Positions 55,432 to 64,000 of a stretch of DNA of 64,000 nucleotides are shown one piece after another; position 1 is the stretch's first letter, and every line of letters starts with the position of its first letter. Under the pieces are notes generated by a model. The model saw only the letters and a list, made by a program, of their open reading frames with translations. It was not told the origin of the DNA and made no database searches. Source of the DNA: Phytophthora sp. 'mugwort'. Lineage: Eukaryota; Oomycota; Peronosporomycetes; Peronosporales; Peronosporaceae. Location: NCBI GenBank assembly GCA_033558025.1, contig JAUCEF010000007.1, positions 9,920,001 to 9,984,000 on the forward strand. The letters run 5' to 3'. Both the position numbers and the translations under genes were made by a program.

Positions 55432-56621
55432 TATCAGGTTCGATGATCCGGTGTACTTACAAGTAAGCGTTTACTGTATTTGGACACGTTTATAATTACG
55501 CAACTGCCTCCTTACAAATAACATATTTAGCGTAATACCTTATGAACTCTAAGATCCAATGTCACTGGAGGTGAGCGTTGAAACAATCTATAAAGGACAT
55601 TCGCATGACATTTTACTATAGCAACATTCGCGGGGCGATTGGGGTGCAACAGAGATATAAGGGTAAATCAATATCCAGAGCTTTCTGGGAGCGCAAGTTA
55701 TTCGTGTGTTTCCAAATATTGTCTACTAACTTGTGCATTTTCATGGCAGTAACTGTGCCTACGGTACCTATATGACAGTATTTCACGACCGTCGGACAAA
55801 TTCTGTTATCTGATTGGCAATGTTTTATCGATCTGATAAAGCATTACAATGCGAAGAATATGCTATTAATATGAGCAAGGTATATAAGATCTTGAACAAA
55901 TCGACGCAATGGTCCTAGCGGTTATAGTTCCCGACGCACCGCAACTATTTAAAATTCTTATTATGGACAATAAACACTTACAGGTGTGTGCTTGAGTTCA
56001 AAACTAGACTATTTTCTTGTTCAAACAAGTTTTCAACATTCACAAATAGTCTGACTGAGTCAGGTTCATAATTAGTCTCACTTGAGCTGTACAGGTAAGT
56101 GCAAGTAGCTAAACGGCACGGGGTTCGAGTCAACCATTATACCATGTTTTCACAACATTTTTGCTGTGTGGGGGTTCTCGAAGTACCGATCAAGTACAAG
56201 CATTTATAGGACCGCAAGCCCACCACCTATCGTGTCTGATGTTACCTCCGCTTTAGTGGTAGTGTGAAAGACTGGACAGTAGAGTGCCTCAGCACTCCCT
56301 CCCTCCAATTCAGTCAAATTTGTTCAGTCGTTTGTGGTCCGACACTGCAAGCTGGGAGTCGACGGTTCTAGGTTCCACGAATCTAATTTTTCGCGGTTAG
56401 GAGCAAGATGAATTTAAATTCATAAATAAGTCTTAGAAAATAGATAAGGTATGTCATCGCTTTCGTAGTCCCTGCCAGTTTCGTGACCGAGTAATATCGA
56501 CCAATGTAACCTCCTTATTTGGATAGATCGGTTCGATTAGCAGAAATCAATGACAAAGTCTTAAGGCAGGTACCCTCCGATAGCTTGTGAACTGTCACTT
56601 CTTGAAGAACAAGAAGCCAGC
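55432..56621. other. AT-rich intergenic tract
   Basis: Only short frames without domains. A GGGGTTCGAGTC near 56119 resembles a T-arm but no tRNA fold surrounds it. Confidence 0.5.
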
Positions 56622-57320
56622 ATGACCTACACTGACGAGGAGCTCATTACCGGAGTTCAAGCGGCGCTCGACGGCGAGAAGAGGGCGGTTACGTGCGCAA
56701 GAACTGGCGTTTCCGCTAGCGCTCTGATGAAGTGGGTGACTGCTGCTCGCGCCGGGCATCCTCTCAAGCGCCGGCGACGGGGCCATCCTCCTCTGCTGAC
56801 CGAGAAAGGGGAGAAGGGCATTCAGGAGTGGGTGCTGGGGAGCCCAGGAGCTGTGCCCCGACAATGGGAAGGTGAACGCTAGCAAAGCGACGGCTTGCGC
56901 TTGGTCTCGCTGGCGTGAGAGGCCTGCAACTTCGGCAAGAATATCAAGTCGGGGTTCGAGAGCTGCGGTATCTATCTTCATTCGCTCGTTAAGATGTTGA
57001 GCAAGTTGGCGAACTTCCAGCGGAATGGCGCCCCGTCCCAAGTAGAGCGTGAAAAGTGGCTGCATGTGAATCACGTTGTCCAGCAAGAAATATTGGTGCT
57101 CCCTGCTCCTATTCGAAAGCGGAAGCATCGCAAAACGGCGACAGTCATTGGCCGACTTCTAACCGCTAGATGAGATGGCTTCGACTCAGCCGAAGACCCG
57201 AGCGAAGAGACCAAAGCGCCTTCAGAAGAAAGCGATAGCAGCACCGCCTGCACCGATGCCAGTCGCACCGCCAATCGAGTATGAGTTCGTGGTCCGATTG
57301 GAGTGGGAAATGCACAGCTA
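56622..57320 (+). pseudogene. Internally deleted pogo-type element
   Basis: A 86-residue frame from ATG 56622 (MTYTDEELITGVQAALDGEK, CARTGVSASALMKWV) is a psq-like helix-turn-helix plus the start of the CENP-B region (LLTEKGEKGIQEWVLG). The following plus-strand frame gives the transposase C-terminus (GFESCGIYLHSLVKMLSKLA; HVNHVVQQEILVLPAPIRK), ending at about 57320 (EYEFVVRLEWEMHS). The DDE core is missing, as in a deletion derivative. Confidence 0.62.
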
Positions 57321-57720
57321 AACTAATAACATTTGGGCCCTGCTTCTTGATTAATTACTGGACATTAATTCGTAGTTACTAGGAAGTGATGAAAAGGCAG
57401 TAGTGGTTTACAGTACACAATCGGGGCTTTTTTTTATAATTCCATCTGGATGTACTAAAACAATGTTTAACCCATGAATTAGCAAAGGGATAAAACCCTA
57501 TATAATTTAGGCAGCCCCTGTCGATAGCCAATATGCAAAGGGACATATTTTTTGTTCCCAAACAAAAAATATGGGTCCTGATAGCAAAATATGTAAAGGT
57601 GCATCATGTTGTGAATATAAAGAATCAATATTTTGCCTATATGGATGTATCCAACTATCAGGATAAAAGAAACATAAAGACGTTCCATCCTAATAGATAA
57701 ATATAAAGATATAAAATAGA

Positions 57721-58080
57721 ATGAAAGGATTCATATATAAGATTTCGAACAAAGACGATTCTATCGTCTTCATTGGGAGCTCAACCAAACCACAACAGTT
57801 ATACTGGAATGTTAGAGGTAATTACACCGCACGGTTAAGAGCTGGCAAGTCGTTTCGTACAATTTATGAACATTTTAAAAAGGTGGGGTCGATAGTTTTG
57901 ATATAAAATTGATCAGCGAGCATGAGATCACAAAAAGTATCGATATCTGGGAGCATAAGCAAGTGGCTATAAACAATACCAAATGCATAAACAACCGCGA
58001 GCATTCATTTCGAATTAGGGAAGAAACGCTCGATAACCTCCCAGAAAAGTACGACCCGAGAAGAAAGATTCAATGTGAAT
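57721..58080 (+). pseudogene. GIY-YIG-like endonuclease, frameshifted
   Basis: From ATG 57721 the frame begins MKGFIYKISNKDDSIVFIGS, where FIY...FIGSS takes the place of GIY...YIG, then RGNYTARLRAGKSFRTIYEH. A one-base shift in the A/G-rich run near 57885 moves the rest into another frame (SFDIKLISEHEITKSIDIWE; AINNTKCINN), ending TGA at 58080. The Glu of IWEHKQ would be the metal-binding residue. Such nucleases are frequent in large and Polinton-like DNA viruses. Now inactive. Confidence 0.6.
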
Positions 58081-58300
58081 GAGGCTCGATATATAGTCGA
58101 TACAATAAGGGTAGGCATTTAATGACAAAGAAGCACCAAAATTATTTAACTCGAAGTGATTAAGCGAACAATCCTGAATTTCATGATTATTTATGAATTT
58201 CAGAAGTATATTATGAATTTCACAGGATTCCTATGAGTTTCATAATTATATTTTTTCTCAAAAAAAGAGGCTATGTATATAGATACACCCAACTGATAAC

Positions 58301-58627
58301 ATGTCGAGCGAACTAACTTTTGGAAAATACAAGGGCACCAAAATCGAAGAAGTTTATACTTCTGATCCTGGTTATTGTTGATGGATATTCAACCAACCCA
58401 GTCTAAATATTAGTGAGGAAATCAAGATATTCCTCCACTCCAAGTTTCTTAACGATGATAACTCATATACGATGACTTGGGGCAAATATCGCGGTAAGAC
58501 CCTCAAGCAGATTAGTCGAATGGATTCAAACTATATCGATTGGCTTCGTAAGAGTCAATTTGTTATTGAGAAGTGTCCTAAACTACTTCAAGAATTGAAC
58601 ACTAAGCTATTGAGTTTTTTTTCCTAA
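58301..58627 (+). pseudogene. Two-repeat ExoX-C-like protein with in-frame TGA
   Basis: From ATG 58301: MSSELTFGKYKGTKIEEVYT...PGYC, then TGA, then the second repeat MTWGKYRGKTLKQISRMDSN ending YIDWLRKS. The FGKYKG-T-x2-E and PGYC-WI motif pair is that of the small domain found at the end of exonuclease X-like and some viral proteins. The TGA sits where a CGA or TGG codon would be expected before WIF. Its stop codon overlaps the end of the capsid-like gene on the other strand. Confidence 0.55.
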
Positions 58628-59690
58628 GCGGTGGTAAAATCTATTACTTCCCCTGTAAGACGATCATAGCTTAGGTCCTGCTCGCTCGCCACCAGGACCA
58701 ACTTTTTGGTGCCCTGGCATCCAGCATTCGTGCCCTGGACCTGAATCGCTGGCGGAACATCACGCTCCGTTAGGCGACTTACGTCAGCAATGAGTACGCG
58801 GTTAGTCAGCGACATTGCCTGGTAATTAAGAAGACCATTCACGAGCTCAGGCGTCAGATCACCGTTAATTGAAGCGACTTTCGCAATCTCGTTTGTGAAG
58901 TGGTGAAAATCATAGTCATGACTGATGTCGAAGGTTTGGTGGGAGCCAATGCGAACATTGAAGTTGCGGATACTCGAACCAGGGTGAAGCGTCCAGGGAG
59001 CCGAATCAAAAGGACTTTGAAACTCCTGTACAGCAGCAGAAGCGAAATTACCAGTCTGTTCGGCGAAACGGAGGAGAATGACATATTTAGCATTCTTAAC
59101 AGAAGCTGATAATTGTAGATCGAAAGAGCATTGTGTTGAGTCGATTGCTTTCCTACACCAGCTCGCTTTTAGAACCATTGTGTGTAGCAATCATTAAAGC
59201 GGACCTTCTTCACAGGCTTGAAATGATTTCCTGAGGGTTCTCAAGATGGACGAACGGTACATAAAGATGAGAAGTAGTGAAAGGCATATAAGTACCATCA
59301 ATTGAAGGTTAAGGGCATTGATGACAGCACCCCAAGCAATACTGAACCCGGCAAAAGCAGCAAGGACACCAGCCATGGGATTACCAGTCGATGAAGCAGA
59401 AACCATCACCGGACAAGTATTGCCAACGCGAGAGTAATTGTGAGAGGCATACCCTTCGACGACAGCAATAGTGGAAGTACCCTGGTTGACACGGAAGCGT
59501 CGGCGGATCTGAGGGTTCGCCATGAGGTCTAGCTCCTTGAAAATGGGATGTAGATCAGTTAGCTTGATCTTGAGCATGTAGTTCCACGTTCCCATGATCG
59601 CATTAGCAGTAGCAGCCTCCCCCGCAGGAAGCATGTGCCACCAAACGCGGGCGTGGTCGCTCTCGGAAGCAGGACACAGAAGTTGTGGCG
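58624..59690 (-). pseudogene. Double-jelly-roll major capsid protein-like gene, frameshifted
   Basis: Two minus-strand frames cover it. The upper (59634-59194; open upstream to about 59690) carries GTWNYMLKIKLTDLHPIFKE and NTCPVMVSASSTGNPMAGVL. The lower (59190-58624) carries QLSASVKNAKYVILLRFAEQ, SPFDSAPWTLHPGSSIRNFN, the NGDLTPELVNGLL block and a final strand set with VSRLTERDVPPAIQVQGTNA and DRLTGEVIDF. This text and order are those of capsid proteins of PRD1/Polinton-like viruses. A third frame covers the join near 59280-59200, so at least two shifts are present and no intact capsid is encoded. An integrated relic; the host virus is inferred to infect oomycetes or other protists. Confidence 0.7.
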
Positions 59691-60380
59691 GCTTCGTGGG
59701 ACGATGCAGACGTGCGTCTGCTGTTCGAGCTCCGCTACTCTACCATAGAGGAGCGCTTTGAAGGGGCCAAGACATCAAAGCAGGTTAACGAGACATGGTC
59801 ACTGTTGGCTAGTCAGTTGTCCGTCAGTAGGGCAAAAGTGCTAACGCGCTGGACAGCTGCTCGTAGGGCTGCCACCGAGACCGCTGACCAACCTGCGCCG
59901 CGGAGACCCAAAGCACATGGACGTAATGACTAAGTACTGGGGTGACTCAGCGGGTATGGGAAACGTGTCGCTACTTAGCACGTTGGAAACCGATGCGACG
60001 GACTTGAAGGAGAGTCAAGTGATGTTGACCGCTCGCTCAATCCGCCGCAGCGCCATTGCAACTAGGGCAGCAGACAGCTGGTGCCACTACCAGCGATGCT
60101 GAAAGCAATGGCTCCGCAAGTGCATACTTTGGCAAATCTATCAATAGGGCTTATTGCGCTTGATGTTCGTGTACCCAACATCAAGCGCAACAAGCCGACC
60201 CAAGGCGAACACATCGAACGCGGGCTAGTGGCGGTGGGTGAAGGCTTACGCACGATCAATGAGCGCATGGGGTCGAGCACTGCCACGGCAGACAAGTCTG
60301 ACGAGATTTTGGCTGTTATTCGCAAGCAAAATAACAGCATTGAGGCGCTGCTTCATTACTTGACGAGCAAAAATAATTAG
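59685..60380 (+). pseudogene. Myb/SANT-like partner protein of a Harbinger element
   Basis: A GTG-started frame at 59685 gives AASWDDADVRLLFELRYSTI and NETWSLLASQLSVSR, a SANT/MADF-type DNA-binding start with no ATG visible. Later frames give MDVMTKYWGDSAGMGNVSLL and, at 60081-60380, VGEGLRTINERMGSSTATAD with a coiled end (AVIRKQNNSIEALLHYL). PIF/Harbinger transposons encode such a partner next to the transposase. The two converge here. Broken by at least two shifts. Confidence 0.6.
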
Positions 60381-60399
60381 CTCTAGAGTAAATTACGGG

Positions 60400-61481
60400 C
60401 GATGTCATCGCGCTTGTTTACGGCGATCTGTCTAATGACTTGAGAGAGACCTTCATCTAAATCTTCGTCATCACTACCTTCGCCCACATCAACAGGCAGG
60501 TCAAAACTGATTTCGTCGTCACCTACTGCCACCAGTATATTGTGCAAACTAAAGCTGGAGCAATGATGTCGACAGCTTTGGTGACATCATCTTCCACATC
60601 GATGCAGGACTTTAAAACGCGAAAACGCTCTTCCGCCATCCCAAAAGCTCGCTCAACCACCATTCTAGTACTGGAATGAATAAAGTAGAATCGTCAAGCC
60701 TCGTTTCCTCGATATGCACCGTCAAGTGTCTCTGGTTAGGGGGTGATCAACCAGGGCCGAATAGAATATCCGGCGTCTGCAATCATGTGTGTGCATGGCG
60801 GAATCAACTTGCTCTACGTCTTTCCTAGCCGACTGGCATTCCAAATGTTTTGATCGGACCACGATCCAGGCCGAATATCGATGCTCATGAAGATGCATCT
60901 GCGGTCGATCACCGCTTGCATGTTGAGCGCTGGGTAGAATTTTCTACAGTAGAACCCTTCGTAGTCTGCAGCCTGTTGATCCCAAACAGGGAGCCGTCCA
61001 CTGCCCTAACAACACCAGGAAGCCCTCGCTTTTGTCGAAAACCTGCTTCAACTTCGCTCCACTGAGCAGCGGTTGCTGACGCGACTTGCGAACCTCCTTG
61101 GACAAAAGGCCAATCACTTCACTTGCCCATGACCCCGACATTCCCAACGCACGACCCTTCTTCTGTAGCCTTTTCCAGACGCCAAGAAGTGGAGCAGCAT
61201 TGCCACTTTCTCCTCAAATCCGTGCAACTTGTTGAAAGCATCCAAGTTGTAGTCGTGCAGGAGCTGCGAAAGATGGTGCATATAGCCCGAAAAGATGCTT
61301 GACTGCAGCGGAGATGACAGCGAAACCAAGCATCATACTCGTCTTGAGAGAGCGTCTCATCAAAGTTGATGTTGTGAAGGGTGATAATATTTTCAGGAGT
61401 AGCCCGCTCAGCAATTACAGCAGCTTCGGCGGCGGCGGTGTCAGCGATGGCAATTGCAACTACGAGCTGGCGAGTTTCCAT
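60400..61481 (-). pseudogene. PIF/Harbinger DDE transposase, decayed
   Basis: From ATG 61481 (METRQLVVAIAIADTAAAEA) through FDETLSQDEYDAWFRCHLRC. Then in other frames: MSGSWASEVIGLLSKEVRKS, AVDGSLFGI (first Asp) near 61010, IDRRCIFMSIDIRPGSWSDQ near 60880, IADAGYSIRPWLI (second Asp) near 60770 and VVERAFGMAEERFRVLK (Glu) near 60630. The three acidic motifs stand in the correct order. Multiple stops and shifts make it inactive. Confidence 0.75.
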
Positions 61482-61543
61482 TCCGACGAGATTGCTGGTT
61501 GTGGGAATGCTAGCCGCTAGTCTGGCCAGAACCGGTGGCTTTT

Positions 61544-61577
61544 AAATTAAAACACCCTCCAGTGGGTGTTTTAATTT
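61544..61577. repeat. Perfect 14 bp hairpin
   Basis: AAATTAAAACACCC and GGGTGTTTTAATTT flank a six-base loop (TCCAGT). It lies just beyond the 5' end of the Harbinger transposase and could be a transposon terminus pair or a terminator-like fold. Confidence 0.9.
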
Positions 61578-62299
61578 CTCGAAAAAGAATGGGGCGATGG
61601 GCTTGCGTCCAATCACATCGCTTCACTTTAGCATAAAAAACCCTACTGAATTCAAAAATACTGTTCCCCGAACAGGGCTTGAGTCAACTGATTTTATTCC
61701 AATCGTACGTGTATTGAAAAAAACGACAGTCCCACTGGTCAGCTTGACTTACTCCTCTATGATGGAATGTTGTACCAAACCTACTGCGAAGGCGAGCTGA
61801 AGGACAGACGGGTACGGGTATCATGGCCGCCGCAGTGTGGGCCTCACGTCTACGACGTTAATGTTGCTGGGTCGATGCGCGTCGGTTGCGCTCATGATCC
61901 GCAATCGACGCGAAACGACCCATCATCGACCTGTAAAATCGGCGGTTGTCAGCTCGAAGTGGGTTCACTTAAACGTGGAAGTTCATCAGTGCGAAGCACG
62001 TCCAACTAACGAGCCAAATGTCGCCGTATTCCACTTGAACGTGTTGTGTGTTGATTTCAACAGCATACAGCGCGACCGAATCAAAAATAAATATCAACGA
62101 GAACGACACGTCCCCGTTCCGGATAAGCTCGTTCGGTGCGAACTCACCGTTCCGCGGTTTCTTCTCAGATGGACAACTCAACATCGATGCGACTTCTTGG
62201 TAGCCCCTGTCAGCTAGAATTGGCCCCCTACTCCTGGAAGATCCTTCGTCATTGTCTTCGACAAGCGGGTTGGGGTTCTTTAGCTCCGTATTGTGTTAT
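61578..62299. other. Intergenic, no gene supported
   Basis: Plus-strand frames at 61597-62217 are open but break often. A fragment (LYDGMLYQTYCEGELKDRRV) looks protein-like yet matches nothing I recognise. Confidence 0.35.
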
Positions 62300-62626
62300 T
62301 CAATATGATCGGACATAATCGTGATGTCGAGCACTGACCCTAGTGTGGTTGGTCAAAAATACCGCTCGATCCGGCAACAAATCAGAAGCCTCCACTTTGT
62401 AGCCGTACAGCCTGGATGTTTTGGCGAAGTAGTGCTTTGACTTCTTAAAACGACCCGCTGGGCGGGAAGAAGGCTGTAAACTTGGCGTTGTATATAATGC
62501 TGTTGGGCAGTGGCTTAAAGTTTTTCTGGCAGCTATCGGCGCCGGGCGAATGAAGGCAGTTGTTATGTTATCCAGCACGCGGTGCATCGTCTTCTCGAAC
62601 GTAGGGGCCTTGAAGCCGAAGTCCAT
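62300..62626 (-). pseudogene. Harbinger-like (DDE_Tnp_4) transposase fragment
   Basis: A minus frame of 108 residues: MDFGFKAPTFEKTMHRVLDN at the start and SRPAGRFKKSKHYFAKTSRL with YGYKVEAS at the end. The FxGPTFEK and RP-x-G-x9-YF-x-K-x3-YGYKVE blocks belong to DDE_Tnp_4 transposases. The first catalytic block is mostly lost between them. Confidence 0.6.
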
Positions 62627-64000
62627 GGCGTTTATATTTTAGCGTTTCCTAGTGCTCCAACATGCACAACAGCAGCATGAATCCTTCAGGGGAGGCGTCG
62701 TGGGCTTGCTCCAGCGTCTGGCCGTCTACTGGCTGGTGAGCTCTGGTTCTACGTGGCTCCAGAGCAAATGGACTCAGTCATCGCGAAATTTGGCATCGTC
62801 ACGATCGATCGAGAACCACCGCTCTCAAAATAAGTATCTAATAGCGGCGAGTCGTGTCGTCCTCAGTGCCGTCGCTCTCGCTGTGTGAGTTGGCATGATT
62901 CGTCACGTCATCGCGGACGTGTACCGTGTCGTGAGTGAGACGGCGGGGCAGCTCTGCAGGCGGTCGTGGGAGCTTGTGGTGCTTCTTGCATCGCAGTAGG
63001 TTTCCAAGTGAGTGCAAACTGAGTGATTTTGGCTAGAGCAATTGGCGTAGAGCGCCCGGCTAATTGTTGGCTTAGATACTATATTTATAACGCGTACTTA
63101 AATTGTGAAATGATAACTGCGTAATACCGAACTTTATCCCAGATAGCGATTCCGGATTTATTACTCAGCGTCAACGGAATGCAATTCTCAATTGCTGGCT
63201 GGTAGCGAATGGTGATACATCCAATGCCTACCTAGCTCTGAATCGAATCCGCTGATCGATGGCTACTATGAGATCGTGGTCGACGAGGTCCGCGCCGAGA
63301 ACGTCAGAGGTACCAAGTAGGCTTGTATCAAAAGTAGATGGCGCTAATAAGCGCCAGAATCATTGCACTCGAAGAAGGGACCAATCGTTTGCTGGAGAAA
63401 ATGGGTTTCGAGGGCTCCGCAATGCCAACAAAGGTCGCACTAGTTACTTGGACACAAGCAAATATAGGACTGAGCTGATCAAGTGAAAGCACCGAATGAA
63501 AGTCACATTTTGAAATGCTCGACAAATAGTCCCTGAGACAGGCCGACGAAGATGACCCGCGAACCGTCCCGCTGTCAAAGACGCCAGGAATGACTCCTGG
63601 CTGCGAGCATCTACGACCAAGAAGGAGGTGTTCAGCATTACGTCGAAGACGCCGTACAAACGAACTCACGCCGAGGGAGGGTCGGCGAGTTAGTGGTTAT
63701 GATGACGCCGATGAGATTCCAACGGTTTTGGGAATGCTTCTTACGAATTGGCGGCACAAATTCGACCGACGTACGATTGAGATGACGATAAAGACACTCA
63801 GCCAATTAAGATATTCTGCTGCGCAAGCTGACGATGGTCACCGGGATTTTTTTTTCTTAACCGTAACGATCGGTGCCGCGGACATTTACGAGATGGAAGG
63901 GAGGAGCATTCACAGAAGCGGGTGTATGAGGCCTTTCAGCTGTGCATGGAAGCGGACGCCACTCACTGGGGTCTGCAACTCTCGAAGAAGACGCGCACGA
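62627..64000. other. Intergenic to window end, no gene supported
   Basis: No domain is seen. Short frames at 62652-62888 and 63259-63669 lack motifs. A plus-strand frame from about 63690 (DDADEIPTVLGMLLTNWRHK) to 63910 looks protein-like and may belong to a gene or transposon running off the window. Confidence 0.35.

Larger units (their letters stand above)
57330..59690. mobile_element. Integrated Polinton-like virus remnant (AT-rich island)
   Basis: An AT-rich block between two transposon remnants, clearly different in base composition from the GC-richer host genes. It holds a GIY-YIG-like nuclease and an ExoX-C-like protein on the plus strand and a capsid-like gene on the minus strand, all with lesions. 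This gene set is seen in Polinton/Maverick elements, Polinton-like viruses and virophages. No polymerase B, integrase, packaging ATPase or terminal repeat was seen, so only a fragment is present. The edges are estimates. Confidence 0.62.

Noticed and set aside
56090..56135. Possible tRNA (T-arm-like GGGGTTCGAGTC)
   Set aside because: No acceptor, D or anticodon stems can be formed around it.
1..64000. CRISPR arrays, prokaryotic operons, riboswitches or rRNA genes
   Set aside because: None seen; gene structure is eukaryotic with spliceosomal introns.

Overview
The window reads as nuclear DNA of an oomycete, most likely Phytophthora or a close relative. The evidence is intron-poor eukaryotic genes with short (70-110 bp) GT-AG introns, and compact gene islands separated by wide tracts of decayed transposons: Ty3/gypsy with chromodomain, Ty1/copia, MULE with SWIM zinc finger, pogo/Tigger and PIF/Harbinger, a mixture familiar from oomycete genomes. 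Species was not tested.

Region by region: 1-7.9 kb is a gene island with the 3' end of the proteasome ATPase gene RPT2, a PH-domain protein, a six-exon gene for a WW plus dsRNA-binding protein resembling DGCR8/Pasha, a coiled-coil protein and a CCT-motif protein. 8-29.9 kb is transposon ground: a decayed MULE, a 7.9 kb gypsy element on the minus strand with both LTRs, a MULE with a Ulp1-like protease remnant, pogo fragments and copia gag. 30.2-40.7 kb is the second island: PIG-T, an MFS carrier, a small acidic protein, a TRIP4-like zinc-finger protein divergent from a small charged protein, and a large RUN-RhoGAP-ELMO protein. 41-50.5 kb is again transposon debris (gypsy integrase, Harbinger, a gypsy LTR with a gag-like ORF, and a MULE with an internal inversion). 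51.0-54.2 kb holds an orphan gene and a golgin-84 homologue. 54.4-64 kb holds a TA-flanked DNA element, pogo and Harbinger remnants and, at 57.3-59.7 kb, an AT-rich island with a double-jelly-roll capsid-like gene, a GIY-YIG-like nuclease and an ExoX-C-like protein, read here as an integrated Polinton-like virus remnant.

The host genes are housekeeping or trafficking functions (proteolysis, GPI anchoring, Golgi tethering, small GTPase control, transcription or translation quality control) and do not form an operon-like pathway. The most notable items are the DGCR8/Pasha-like gene, the RUN-RhoGAP-ELMO fusion whose RhoGAP arginine finger appears to be Gln, the viral island, the gypsy layout with a gag-like ORF antisense to pol next to the 3' LTR, and the inversion inside the MULE at 48.5-50.2 kb. 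All family calls come from reading translations by eye; no database search was run.
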